NCBI GenBank assembly: GCA_019636555.1
Contig: JAHBXH010000001.1
Coordinates: 2,948,928-3,012,927 of the forward strand
Source of the DNA: Phycisphaeraceae bacterium
GTDB taxonomy: Bacteria > Planctomycetota > Phycisphaerae > Phycisphaerales > UBA1924
DNA: 64,000 nt
Direction of reading: 5' to 3'
Positions 17,389 to 25,847 of this stretch are shown piece by piece. Made by a program: the position numbers and the translations under genes. The first letter of the stretch is position 1. Each line of letters begins with the position of its first letter. The notes below the pieces were generated by a model. It was not told where the DNA came from. It saw nothing but the letters and a program-made list of their open reading frames with translations, and searched no databases.

Positions 17389-18501
17389 ATGGGAAAGGTC
17401 ATCCTTAAAACCCACACACTCGCCGACATTCCACCCGAAGGAATCGCGAGCCGGTACGCCGATCCCCACGGATACCTCGCGTCCAACACTTCGGAGTGGG
17501 TGAGATTGCTGCACGACAATCCACACGCGCAGCCCAATGACCTCGTCATGCTCCTTGCGCTCGATCAGGAAGAAGACGGGAGTGCCGAGGTTGTGGGGCG
17601 GCTCGGCGTCCATGCCACGACCTGGTCCATTGACGGCAAGGTACATCGCATCCACGAAATGGACGGCTTCTTTCTCGACGAAACGCGTCGGCAGACCGGC
17701 GCGGGCGCGATGATCATCCTGAACGCTATTGCCCGCTGCAAAACGATGCTCGCATGCGGAGGTCCGAGCGCCGCCGCCCAGAAGCTCTACAAGGCGGCGG
17801 GAATGAGAGAGATCGGTCCTCTGAAACGGTGGGTCTGTTTTCTCAGCGGACGGCCCGTTGCACGCAAGTTATTCAAATCCGAGACGCTCGCAAAAATCTT
17901 CGCACTTCCGATTGGAGTATCTGCACGCGTGTTGTACGCGTTCCGCGGCGCTCGCGCCCAGCCGAAACTCGAGTACAAGGCGGTCGATCGCTTCGATTCG
18001 CGCATCGACGCAATCGTCCTGGCATCGAAGCATAGTTATTTTCCACGCGATTCGCGCGTTCTCAACTGGGCGCTCGCTCACCGACGCATCAAGGCGTTCG
18101 AGATTTTTGACAAGGGCAGTTTGATCGGGTACGCACTTCTCAAGCGAAGCATTCTCGACGCAACGCAGCATGGGCTCGGTCGGGTAAGCGTGGGCGCGCT
18201 TCTCGATTACTTCATCGCGGACATCGACGGCCCACGCAAACGCGATCTTGCTCTATTTGTCCTGCGCCACTTTGATTCTGACCAGGGTGACGGCGATCTC
18301 GCCAGTGAACGGGGACGGGTCGAAGTCGTTGAACTCCAGGTCTTTGATCCGGAGTTTGACGCAATTCTCAAGCGCATGGGGTTGGTGCATGCCGGCGGGC
18401 TTCGCGTGCTCTTCCGCCCCCCCCCGGGGACGTCCTTTGATGAACAGACGCCGTGGTTTTTCACCCACGCATCGGGCGACATGCTGCTGATGAGACCGTA
18501 A
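17389..18501 (+). CDS. GNAT-like acyltransferase, two-domain
   Basis: About 370 residues. The first half carries a GNAT-like core (MDGFFLDETRRQTGAGAMII, then GGPSAAAQKLYKAAGM and a WVCFLSG segment). The second half repeats a GNAT-like pattern with AFEIFDKGSLIGYALLKRS and VVELQVFDPEFDAILKRMGL. It follows FkbH by 43 bp, so it may transfer the ACP-bound group to an acceptor amine or hydroxyl. The start is uncertain: ATG at 17389 has no clear ribosome site; an in-frame TTG at 17362 is the alternative. Specific substrate unknown. Confidence 0.7.
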   Translation: MGKVILKTHTLADIPPEGIASRYADPHGYLASNTSEWVRLLHDNPHAQPNDLVMLLALDQEEDGSAEVVGRLGVHATTWSIDGKVHRIHEMDGFFLDETRRQTGAGAMIILNAIARCKTMLACGGPSAAAQKLYKAAGMREIGPLKRWVCFLSGRPVARKLFKSETLAKIFALPIGVSARVLYAFRGARAQPKLEYKAVDRFDSRIDAIVLASKHSYFPRDSRVLNWALAHRRIKAFEIFDKGSLIGYALLKRSILDATQHGLGRVSVGALLDYFIADIDGPRKRDLALFVLRHFDSDQGDGDLASERGRVEVVELQVFDPEFDAILKRMGLVHAGGLRVLFRPPPGTSFDEQTPWFFTHASGDMLLMRP

Positions 18502-18774
18502 TCAAAGCTTCTTTATGATGCACCGGCGGGGTGAGGCGGAATTTGCGCCCGGCCTGCAGCGCTCAGCAAAGCAGACTTCATGTAAAAAACATATGATTTG
18601 GATCAGCGGGCTCCGAATTGGTTGCCGATCTCACTCCGATAATTCGCTCTTCTTTGCAATATCATGGGGCGTCGCGGTGATTCCCTGCCGGCCATCGCCT
18701 CCGGATACACCCACCCCTCCACTCGCCCGATGCTCTTCCCTGAACTGGTGATCCCGTTTGGAGGTTCCCGAACT

Positions 18775-19521
18775 ATGAAGCGACCAATCACGTTCGGCAG
18801 AGTCGTCAACTTCGCGCGTCGCATGCCGGCAGTGCTCACGCAACCCGAGCGGCTCTACGCCCAGGAGGCCATCAAGAAGCTATGGCCGGACGCAAATCCA
18901 AAAGATATCGAGCAGCTTCGCTACGAGTACCACAAGAACGATAGCCTCTTTCTTGATGTTGATCGTTTGTCGCTGACCAAGCGCCGCCGCCGCGCTCAGT
19001 GGGAACCTTGGCTCGAATTCCAGTACCTCCTCGTCCGCATGGCCAAGCCAGAGATTTATGTGGAGACCGGCGTCTTCGACGGAATCAGCAGCGCCGTCAT
19101 TCTGCAGGCGATGGAAGACAACAGCAAGGGGCGGCTCGTGTCGATCGATCTACCGGCGACTGAGCCGATCAAGGGCGCGACCGATCACATGCTCGAGGGC
19201 TCGCTGCCACCGGGCGTTGATCCTGGCTGGTGCGTTCCGCAGCGCCTGCGGACTCGCTACGACTTGCGTCTGGGCGATGCACGCGAACTCCTTCCCAAAG
19301 CGCTGAAGGAGCTCGGAACGATCGACATCTTCTTTCACGATTCTCTGCACACGTACGACCACATGATCTTCGAGTACCGCTGCGCCTGGCCTCATGTCAA
19401 GAACGGCGGCTTTGTGGTCTCCGACGACATCTTCGCCAATCCCGCGATGTTCCACTTCTCCAGGGAAGTGGGCCGCAAGTATCTGAATATCCGCAACGGG
19501 TTCGGTTGCGTCCGGAAGTAG
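18775..19521 (+). CDS. Class I SAM-dependent methyltransferase (Methyltransf_24 type)
   Basis: The 248-residue protein has a Rossmann methyltransferase signature: YVETGVFDGISSAVIL for the SAM-binding loop, GRLVSIDLP for the acidic strand, and DIFFHDSLHTYDHMIFE with VVSDDI, as in the Methyltransf_24/cephalosporin-hydroxylase-like group often found in polysaccharide loci. GGAGG lies 10 bases before the ATG at 18775. A 273-bp gap separates it from the GNAT gene; this gap is AT-richer than its surroundings (18580-18660) and may hold a separate promoter. The ChbG gene follows after 34 bp. The acceptor is unknown. Confidence 0.82.
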   Translation: MKRPITFGRVVNFARRMPAVLTQPERLYAQEAIKKLWPDANPKDIEQLRYEYHKNDSLFLDVDRLSLTKRRRRAQWEPWLEFQYLLVRMAKPEIYVETGVFDGISSAVILQAMEDNSKGRLVSIDLPATEPIKGATDHMLEGSLPPGVDPGWCVPQRLRTRYDLRLGDARELLPKALKELGTIDIFFHDSLHTYDHMIFEYRCAWPHVKNGGFVVSDDIFANPAMFHFSREVGRKYLNIRNGFGCVRK

Positions 19522-19555
19522 TTGTCTCCAGCCCTCGCACGCCCAGACACCTGAA

Positions 19556-20317
19556 ATGACGCGCGTCATCATCAATGCCGACGATCTGGGTCTTTCCGGT
19601 CGCGTGAACGACGCGATCTTTGGCCTGATGCGTCGGGGCCGCCTCACAAGTTCGACGATCATGGCGAATGGACCGGCGCTCGAAGATGCCGCGGCCCGCA
19701 CGAAGGAATTCCCGCGTTGCTCCTTCGGTGTTCATCTGAACCTGACCGACCTGCGCCCGGTCACAGGCGATCCGACGCTGCGCCCGCTGCTCGGTGACGC
19801 CGGAGAGTTCGCGCGCAAAGCGCGCGAGGTTTCCTATGACGACGCCCTCCTCGCGGCCGTGGAGCGCGAGTGGATCACGCAGGTAAACAAAGTGCGTTCG
19901 CTCGGAGTACCGGTCAGCCATCTCGATTCGCACCACCACACCCACACGCACGCGCCGCTCTTCAAAGTGCTGAAGCGCGTGCAAGCAATGACAGGAATCC
20001 GAAGAGTCCGCACGACGATGAACCTGTATCACCCGACCGATCCGCTCGTGGGCGGCATGAAACAACGCCTCAAAAAGCTGGGTTGGCACACGGCGCTCCG
20101 CTGGATGGCGCCTCGCACCACAACCACCGACCTATTTACCTGGTTTTGGATCTACCACGATCTGCTGCCGACGGTCCCGCGGGCACGGACAGTCGAACTC
20201 ATGGTCCACCCCGGCTCGGACGATCCGATCTTCAAGCGCGAGGAGGAGTTGATGGATACTCCGTGGGAAGCTCGTTCCAAGCCGCCAATCTCGCTGGTTA
20301 GTTACAACGACTTGTGA
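19556..20317 (+). CDS. ChbG/HpnK (YdjC) family deacetylase
   Basis: This family removes N-acetyl groups from glucosamine-containing sugars (ChbG acts on chitobiose, HpnK on hopanoid-linked sugars). The metal site is visible: INADDLG at the N-terminus, GVHLNLT, and SHLDSHHHTH in the middle; ELMVHPG and an SYNDL tail complete the pattern. The 253-residue length is normal. It closes the run that starts with the ACP, so it may trim a sugar carrying the FkbH-derived group, or process a glycolipid precursor. It could also act independently on cell-wall sugars. Confidence 0.88.
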   Translation: MTRVIINADDLGLSGRVNDAIFGLMRRGRLTSSTIMANGPALEDAAARTKEFPRCSFGVHLNLTDLRPVTGDPTLRPLLGDAGEFARKAREVSYDDALLAAVEREWITQVNKVRSLGVPVSHLDSHHHTHTHAPLFKVLKRVQAMTGIRRVRTTMNLYHPTDPLVGGMKQRLKKLGWHTALRWMAPRTTTTDLFTWFWIYHDLLPTVPRARTVELMVHPGSDDPIFKREEELMDTPWEARSKPPISLVSYNDL

Positions 20318-20437
20318 AGTCGAACAAGGCGACCGGACGCGTGCAGGCAGGCCTTGCGCCGGGCCCGCGAATTCAAACTCTGTCAAAGAAGTCAACCCCG
20401 GCTTCATTCGCGCCGAAAGCCGGCCGATAAGTCGGAC

Positions 20438-20851
20438 ATGCGCACCGCCTTTGCCTGGCGCCGCCACGTGCCGTCCGCCGCACTCGCCGCGGCATTCGTC
20501 GCAACGGTCATCCTCGGTCGCTCGCTTTCGGCCAGCTCCGCGAGTGCATCGGAGTCACCGCAGCTCCTCGTCGAAACACTCCCACCGCTTGCCCGCGAAT
20601 TCGGCGTCAAGCCGATTGTCACGCTCGTCGGACGCGAATCGATCGTCCGGATCGGTCTGTACGGCAAGACGAGGGTCTTCAGCGTTTTCGATCGCGCCGG
20701 CTTGCCGCTCGCGACGAGGCTGACGCAGATCGAATTCGCCCGCCAGTTTCCGGGCATCCAACTGGAAGAAATGCGCGACGCTGCCGACGGTTTTCGTCCG
20801 TCCAAGGACGTTCTTGCGGACACTCCCGACTCGGGATACGACAACCGCTAG
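20438..20851 (+). CDS. Small secreted or membrane-anchored hypothetical protein
   Basis: The 137-residue protein begins with Arg residues and a long hydrophobic Ala/Val segment (about residues 13-35), probably an uncleaved anchor or signal peptide. The remainder is soluble, with RIGLYGKTRVFSVFDRAGLPLA. A start further upstream (20354) would add a basic tail without hydrophobicity. It directly precedes nadD (9-bp gap), so the two may be cotranscribed. I do not recognise the family. Confidence 0.6.
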   Translation: MRTAFAWRRHVPSAALAAAFVATVILGRSLSASSASASESPQLLVETLPPLAREFGVKPIVTLVGRESIVRIGLYGKTRVFSVFDRAGLPLATRLTQIEFARQFPGIQLEEMRDAADGFRPSKDVLADTPDSGYDNR

Positions 20852-20860
20852 CATGTCGGC

Positions 20861-21571
20861 GTGACGGACCTTCCACCTCATTGCCCGCCGCCGACACCTC
20901 CCGAAATCCCTCGGCACGCGACCGATCTGATCTTCGTCGGCGGCACCTTTGATCCGCCCCATTTCGGTCATACTCGGCTTCCGGTTGAAGCGCGCTCCGC
21001 CGTGAACTTGGATTCTGCGTGGCTCATCTATGTCCCGGCGGCACAGAATCCGTTGAAGGATTCGCTTCCGCGAGCCGGCGATGCGAACCGTCTGGCAATG
21101 CTCGAGCTTGCGATTGAGCCAGTCCTGCAGTCGGCGATTTGGGATGATGAACTCGCGCGGGCTCGCTTTTCTGGCGGCCCGAGCTACACAGTCGATTCGC
21201 TGCGCAGGCTTCGCACATGTTTGAGTCGGCCGCTCAATCTACGGCTCCTGCTCGGGAGCGATCAGGCGCTTTCGTTTCACCGCTGGCGTGACCCGCGGGA
21301 AATCCTCGAACTCGCACGGCCGATCGTGATGCTCCGCGGAGCGGATGCACTGAGTTTTTTGTCGTCGATGAAGCAGAATCTGTTTTGGTCGGAATCCGAA
21401 CTTGGGATTTGGGAGGAGTCGATCGTTCCGATCTCGCGTTCGAATATCAGCTCCACACGCGTGAGAGATTTGCTCAGGTCGGCGCGCGGAAAGGAAACCC
21501 CCGAACTGGCGGAGTCTCTTTCGCCCGCCGTGCTCGATTACATCCGGCGGAACCATCTCTACCGCTGCTGA
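20861..21571 (+). CDS. nadD: Nicotinate-nucleotide adenylyltransferase
   Basis: NadD joins ATP and nicotinate mononucleotide to give deamido-NAD. The nucleotidyltransferase signature FVGGTFDPPHFGHTRL is at residues 26-40; YVPAAQNPLK, LLLGSDQALSFHRW, and SRSNISSTRVRDLLR follow, as in the NadD family. It starts with GTG at 20861. The 20-residue Pro-rich N-terminal lead is unusual and could mean the true start is an internal one, but no internal Met precedes the signature. The C-terminus is typical (VLDYIRRNHLY). Short upstream spacing suggests coupling to the small secreted protein gene. Confidence 0.9.
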   Translation: MTDLPPHCPPPTPPEIPRHATDLIFVGGTFDPPHFGHTRLPVEARSAVNLDSAWLIYVPAAQNPLKDSLPRAGDANRLAMLELAIEPVLQSAIWDDELARARFSGGPSYTVDSLRRLRTCLSRPLNLRLLLGSDQALSFHRWRDPREILELARPIVMLRGADALSFLSSMKQNLFWSESELGIWEESIVPISRSNISSTRVRDLLRSARGKETPELAESLSPAVLDYIRRNHLYRC

Positions 21572-21625
21572 AGCCGGAATCGCTCCACCAGAAGCTTTCT
21601 TTCGTCCTTCGGCGTACCGTCGGAT

Positions 21626-22096
21626 ATGAAGACGCACAATACTTTGCCCAAAAAGATCAAGGCGGATTCGATCGAAGTACTCCAGGCTCGCCTCTCCGAC
21701 ACACTGGATGCGTGGAGCCATACGAAGCAAGCACACTGGAATGTGAGGGGTCCGGGCTTCATCGCGATCCATGAGTTGTTTGACAAAGTCGCCGACGCGA
21801 TCGCCGAAAGCGCCGACGCGATCGCCGAACGGCTCGCGACGCTCGGAGGCTCGCCGAGCGGATGCTCGCGCGACGTCGCCAAGAACACATCGCTCAAGCC
21901 CTATCCGCACGGAATCGCCAGCGAGAAGAAGCACGTCGACGCTTTGTGCGCTTCACTTTCGACACTGGCAACCAGTTGGCGCGAGGCGATTGATCACTGC
22001 GATAAATCGGGAGATGCCGTGACCACCGATCTTTTCACAAGGTTGACTGGCGATCTCGACAAGTACATCTGGCTCATCGAAAGCCACAACGCCTAA
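21626..22096 (+). CDS. dps: Dps family ferritin-like protein
   Basis: Dps proteins form 12-mers that oxidise ferrous iron with peroxide and protect DNA. The 156-residue protein has the family core: THKQAHWNVRGPGF-type segment (here TKQAHWNVRGPGF), AIHELFDKVADAIAESADAIAERLATLGG, with the His, Asp and Glu ferroxidase residues in place, and a Lys-rich N-terminus. It is not adjacent to oxyR or perR-like genes. The gene ends 13 bp before the target duplication of the MITE-like element at 22113-22242. Confidence 0.9.
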   Translation: MKTHNTLPKKIKADSIEVLQARLSDTLDAWSHTKQAHWNVRGPGFIAIHELFDKVADAIAESADAIAERLATLGGSPSGCSRDVAKNTSLKPYPHGIASEKKHVDALCASLSTLATSWREAIDHCDKSGDAVTTDLFTRLTGDLDKYIWLIESHNA

Positions 22097-22108
22097 AGAC
22101 CCTCGCAC

Positions 22109-22246
22109 TTAGCAGGCTGTTGAAATTCTGATTGTGCCTACTGCGCCGACGCATTGCAGACAACTTTCTGGCCCTCAGACCCGGGTCGCGAGGGTAGATG
22201 GCGGTTCGAAATTGCGACTGGTTGGAGTTTTTCAACAGCCTGTTAG
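22109..22246. mobile_element. 130-bp MITE-like element with TTAG target duplication
   Basis: CAGGCTGTTGAAA (22113-22125) is repeated perfectly inverted at 22230-22242. The two ends are flanked outside by TTAG (22109-22112 and 22243-22246), as expected for a 4-bp target duplication. The 130-bp body encodes nothing and has a nested dyad (CCCTC/GAGGG) around ACCCGGGT. Terminal repeats like this occur on transposons, but I cannot name the family. The right TTAG contains the TAA stop codon of the minus-strand gene, which stays intact. It could instead be a bidirectional terminator, since its two neighbours converge; the duplication favours transposition. Confidence 0.65.
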
Positions 22247-23025
22247 GCCAGAATCGCGAAGAGGACGAGCGGCACGACAAGGCACGCCAGCGATATCGGC
22301 AGACTCGCCAGGAAGCACTGCACCTTGTCGTCATCGTCCATCACCAAGACAGTCGCCCCGGTGACGACGATCGGTACGAGCAGCATGGTCTTCAGCGAGA
22401 ACCAGATCCGACCGCCGGTCACGGGGAAGACAAGTTCTGTCACGGCCAAACCGACCAGCACGACAGCGAGCACGTGAAACAGGGTAATCGGGAGCGACGT
22501 ATCCAAAAACCGAAGTATCAGGCCGCACACGATGAAACCGACGGACGCCACCACCCAAGTCGGCACGATGGCCGCGAGCCAGAACTTCATCCCATCCGCG
22601 CCGTACCAGCCGCCCGCGAGCGCAAACAGAATTGCCAGTCCCAGCGCCCCGACCCACACTCCATTTCGACACGCTTCCCAGAACACCTGCCTTGAAGTCC
22701 ACTCTTCCTGCTCCGTCAGGAAATCGAGTTTCGGCGGTGCGAACGGCGCCACCCCGCCGCACTCGGGGCAGGTTGTGCCGCTCATTCCGGACATGTCGTA
22801 ATCGCAGTTCGGACAGGGCGCACGCGTGGCGAAACCAGACGGCGCAACCGAATCGATCCGACCAATCCTCGCACCGCAATTGATGCAGAGCACGGCGCCA
22901 GGGCGGATCGCCACGCTGCACGCGGGACAATTCGTAACTGTTTCGTCGACTTCACTCGCGAGCGGAAGCGGCGCCGGCCTTGACGGCGTGCTGAACTTCT
23001 GAACAGACTTCGGCGTCAACCCCAT
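22243..23025 (-). CDS. Zinc-ribbon membrane protein
   Basis: The N-terminal half holds two zinc ribbons: paired CxxC motifs at NCPAC and CINCGARIG, and then CPNCDYDMSG with TCPECGG, of the CGYDL type common in planctomycetes. The C-terminal half has about four membrane helices. The 260-residue protein has no enzyme motif. Its stop codon lies in a target duplication of the MITE-like element. A second protein of the same plan is encoded at 25848-26693. Function unknown. Confidence 0.72.
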   Translation of the reverse strand: MGLTPKSVQKFSTPSRPAPLPLASEVDETVTNCPACSVAIRPGAVLCINCGARIGRIDSVAPSGFATRAPCPNCDYDMSGMSGTTCPECGGVAPFAPPKLDFLTEQEEWTSRQVFWEACRNGVWVGALGLAILFALAGGWYGADGMKFWLAAIVPTWVVASVGFIVCGLILRFLDTSLPITLFHVLAVVLVGLAVTELVFPVTGGRIWFSLKTMLLVPIVVTGATVLVMDDDDKVQCFLASLPISLACLVVPLVLFAILA

Positions 23026-23111
23026 GCCGAGATTCTAACAGAAAACGATTTGTTGAAATCGCCGCATTATGACGGGTTGATCGTCGAATCGCCTAGCAGA
23101 TATCTTTCAAC

Positions 23112-24398
23112 TCAACCCTTGCTTTCTTTCCAGGCCTTGAGGATCTGAGCCTCGCGCTCACGGCTCATGCCGACGCCCAGCTTGGTCGGATCGGGAAGCC
23201 TCGGCGGCTCTTTGCCGGCTTTCTTTGCTTCTTCAACCAACTGATTCCCGACGCGCTCGCGCCGGGCCACTTCCTTGGGCCACCATTCGAGCGTCGCCTG
23301 GCAGGTGTCCTCCACCGGCCGGTAGGTCAATCCCGCGGCGACTGCCCGCGCGTTCGACCGCCTGTGGAAGCCCGCCGCCTCACCCGTCGAAGGAATGATG
23401 ATCGGAAGATCACCACCGACCGAAACCTGCTGTTCTTCGAGGAATTCAAATGGGACCCAAACCGGAGTCGCCTTTTTTCCGCCGGTCGCGGCACTCGCAG
23501 CGATGCACGCCTCGACAAGGCCCCTCACATTGAGCTTCTTGCCTTCCATCCCGTCAGGTCCAATGGCGTTGAACACGCCCGGAGTCCGAGTCTCACACAA
23601 GCGCACACACCATTCGGCCAAGTCTCGGTTGTCGATGAACTGCACCGGGTCGGAACCATCTCCCGGGCACAGCATTTCGCCGCCCTCGCTGGCCCGAACC
23701 GGCCAATAGGTGAAGCGATCACTCGGATCTCCCGGCCCGACGATGAAACCGGGGCGCACGATCGAGCAGCGATCACCGAAAACGCGCTGGACTTCCTTCT
23801 CGCACAGCACTTTGAGCGGACCATAACGCTCCATCTGAGCGCCCATGTTTTCCGTCGTCGTGTCTTCGACCTTTCCGAGTTCGTCATTCTCATCCGCCGG
23901 CTTGCTGTTTCCTTCGTACACCGACACCGTCGAGATAAACAGGTAGTAACCAGAGTCCTTCAGAAGCTCGGCTGACGCCTTGACATGGCGCGGATAGAAC
24001 CCCGAGGTATCGATGATCGCATCGAACCGTTTGCCCTCGAGTTGGGTGAGACCCTTGGGCGAATCGGGATCGGCCTCATCGGAGTTCTTGTCCGGATCGC
24101 GATTGCCGTACAGGTGACCGACATCTTCCACCATGCCGATTCTTTTTTCCGTTCGTCCCCGATTAAAGAGCGTGACCTTGTGGCCCCGGCTCTTGGCATA
24201 CTCGGCCATCTTGGGGCCGGAGAAACCGGTGCCGCCGAGAATGAGAATGGACAACTGCTTGTCCGGCTGTTCCGGACTTATTGCGGCAAGTCGCGCGAAT
24301 GCAGTCGGCCCGAATCCGACCACCGCGACTCCGATTGCGGCGCCCGCAAGAGCGGTCAAACGAGCGAATTCGCGGCGTGAAAAGTGGTTCTCTGACAT
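23112..24398 (-). CDS. Tat-exported NAD-dependent epimerase/dehydratase-like protein
   Basis: The N-terminus SRREFARLTALAGAAIGV is a twin-arginine signal, followed by a Rossmann core: SILILGGTGFSGPKMAEYA, VTLFNRGRT, FDAIIDTSGFYPRHV, and YLFISTVSVYEG with a downstream YGPLKVLCEKEV, giving the Tyr-x-x-x-Lys dyad of the extended SDR group. RPGFIVGPGDPSDRFTYW is typical. The 428 residues include a C-terminal segment unique to this protein. Export of an intact NAD-dependent enzyme through Tat suggests an outside or periplasmic nucleotide-bound fold. Substrate unknown. It stands alone on the minus strand. Confidence 0.8.
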   Translation of the reverse strand: MSENHFSRREFARLTALAGAAIGVAVVGFGPTAFARLAAISPEQPDKQLSILILGGTGFSGPKMAEYAKSRGHKVTLFNRGRTEKRIGMVEDVGHLYGNRDPDKNSDEADPDSPKGLTQLEGKRFDAIIDTSGFYPRHVKASAELLKDSGYYLFISTVSVYEGNSKPADENDELGKVEDTTTENMGAQMERYGPLKVLCEKEVQRVFGDRCSIVRPGFIVGPGDPSDRFTYWPVRASEGGEMLCPGDGSDPVQFIDNRDLAEWCVRLCETRTPGVFNAIGPDGMEGKKLNVRGLVEACIAASAATGGKKATPVWVPFEFLEEQQVSVGGDLPIIIPSTGEAAGFHRRSNARAVAAGLTYRPVEDTCQATLEWWPKEVARRERVGNQLVEEAKKAGKEPPRLPDPTKLGVGMSREREAQILKAWKESKG

Positions 24399-24524
24399 CG
24401 GAAATACTCCATGCCCGGCAGGAACGACCGCAATCGCGGCCGTGCAACGATCGGAATCGTGCGTTGTACCATGACACCGAAAGCGGGTTGCAGTCGCAAT
24501 GGGCCTAGCTGAAGAAAGGGCTTC

Positions 24525-25841
24525 ATGACCGAGCCGGGCAACCCGTCAGAACGTGATCCGGTCTCGCGGTTTCTCGGCCTTCAACCGGGCGACTTGTCGA
24601 TCGTCGGCCCGGCCGCTCTTTGCGCATTCTCACTCTTCGCGGGTTACTCGGTCGCCAAGCCGCTCCGCGACGCGACGGCCGCGGCACTCGGAGTCGAAGC
24701 GGTCGCGGCCCTCCAGGTCGCAACGTTCGTCACCATGATCGGGGCGGTGGCCATCGTCGGGCTGCTCGTCTCGCGCCTGGCATGGAAGCACTTTGTCTTG
24801 CTCGCGTTTTCGATCTGGGTGGCCGCGGCAGCGCTGGCGGCCTTTTTCTTCGGCGCGCAGGGTGCCGAAAGGTCGCTTCTGGTAGACCGAGTTTTTTATG
24901 TGGGCGTCAGCGTCGCCAATCTGCTAAGCCTCTCGATTCTGTGGGCGACGATGTCGGACATTCTCAGCGCCGACCGAGCCAAACGCGGCTTCCCGATCGT
25001 CGGCCTTGGGATCACGCTCGGGGGCATCTCGGGTTCCTTCATCGTCAAGCTGCTCGCCGTGACCCTGAGCTATTCAAGTTTCATGTGGGTCGCGACAGCC
25101 CTGCTCGTCATCTCCGCAGGGTGCGCCGCGTGGATCCTGCGCTATTCGCCGGAGCACGCTTCTCGAGTTCGTCGTGCATCCGGTGGGACGATCGCCGAAA
25201 TGACGGAGGGAATGTGGCGGGCGATCGCTTCGCCTTACCTGCGTCGGCTGGTGCTTTATCTGTTTCTCTACTCGGCCACAGGCACGCTGGTTTACATGTT
25301 GCAGGTGAAGATTCTCAGCGTTCAGTTCGCTGACCTTCCAAAGGCGGACGCCAAGATCGCGCGAACAAATGTGACCGCATCGATCGATTTGTACGCCAAT
25401 ATTCTGACGGCGGCGCTGCAATTCCTGGTCGCCGGAAGGGTTTTGCGCTGGCTCGGCATCGCCGCTACGCTGACGATCACACCGCTTACAACGCTCGCTT
25501 CCATCGGCCTCCTGCTGTTCTCTCCCACCGTGACCATGCTCATCCCGGTCCAGGTTGCGCGGCGCGGGCTTCATTACGCGCTCGATCGTCCGGCGCGCGA
25601 GGTGCTGTACACGGTCGTCTCGCCCGTTGAAAGGTACAAGTCGAAGAGCTTCATAGACACATTTGTCTATCGATTCGGGGATGTGGTCGGGGGCTGGACG
25701 CAAGTGGGCCTCGAGAAGATCTCTCCGCCGTTGGGCATTTCAAGCGTGTTGATCCTCTGCACACTGTTCGCTGGGGTCGGCGTTTCCCTCGGCCGCACGC
25801 TCAAACAACGAGAGAGAGCGTCGGAGACTCCGACAGTTTGA
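24525..25841 (+). CDS. ATP/ADP translocase-like (NTP/NDP exchange family) membrane carrier
   Basis: A 438-residue protein with about 12 membrane helices resembles the Tlc/NTT carriers and their MFS-like relatives: KPLRDATAAALG near helix 1, a cytoplasmic YSPEHASRVRRA loop, and the C-terminal ARRGLHYALDRPAREVLYTVV and ERYKSKSFIDTFVYRFGDVVGGW segments typical of COG3202. Tlc carriers exchange ATP and ADP in intracellular bacteria; free-living relatives have no fixed substrate. It converges on the zinc-ribbon gene with only 6 bp between the stop codons. Confidence 0.78.
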   Translation: MTEPGNPSERDPVSRFLGLQPGDLSIVGPAALCAFSLFAGYSVAKPLRDATAAALGVEAVAALQVATFVTMIGAVAIVGLLVSRLAWKHFVLLAFSIWVAAAALAAFFFGAQGAERSLLVDRVFYVGVSVANLLSLSILWATMSDILSADRAKRGFPIVGLGITLGGISGSFIVKLLAVTLSYSSFMWVATALLVISAGCAAWILRYSPEHASRVRRASGGTIAEMTEGMWRAIASPYLRRLVLYLFLYSATGTLVYMLQVKILSVQFADLPKADAKIARTNVTASIDLYANILTAALQFLVAGRVLRWLGIAATLTITPLTTLASIGLLLFSPTVTMLIPVQVARRGLHYALDRPAREVLYTVVSPVERYKSKSFIDTFVYRFGDVVGGWTQVGLEKISPPLGISSVLILCTLFAGVGVSLGRTLKQRERASETPTV

Positions 25842-25847
25842 CTGAGA

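Noticed and set aside
22109-22246. Plain rho-independent terminator
   Set aside because: Arms are 104 bp apart with no T tract, and TTAG duplications on both sides fit an insertion better.
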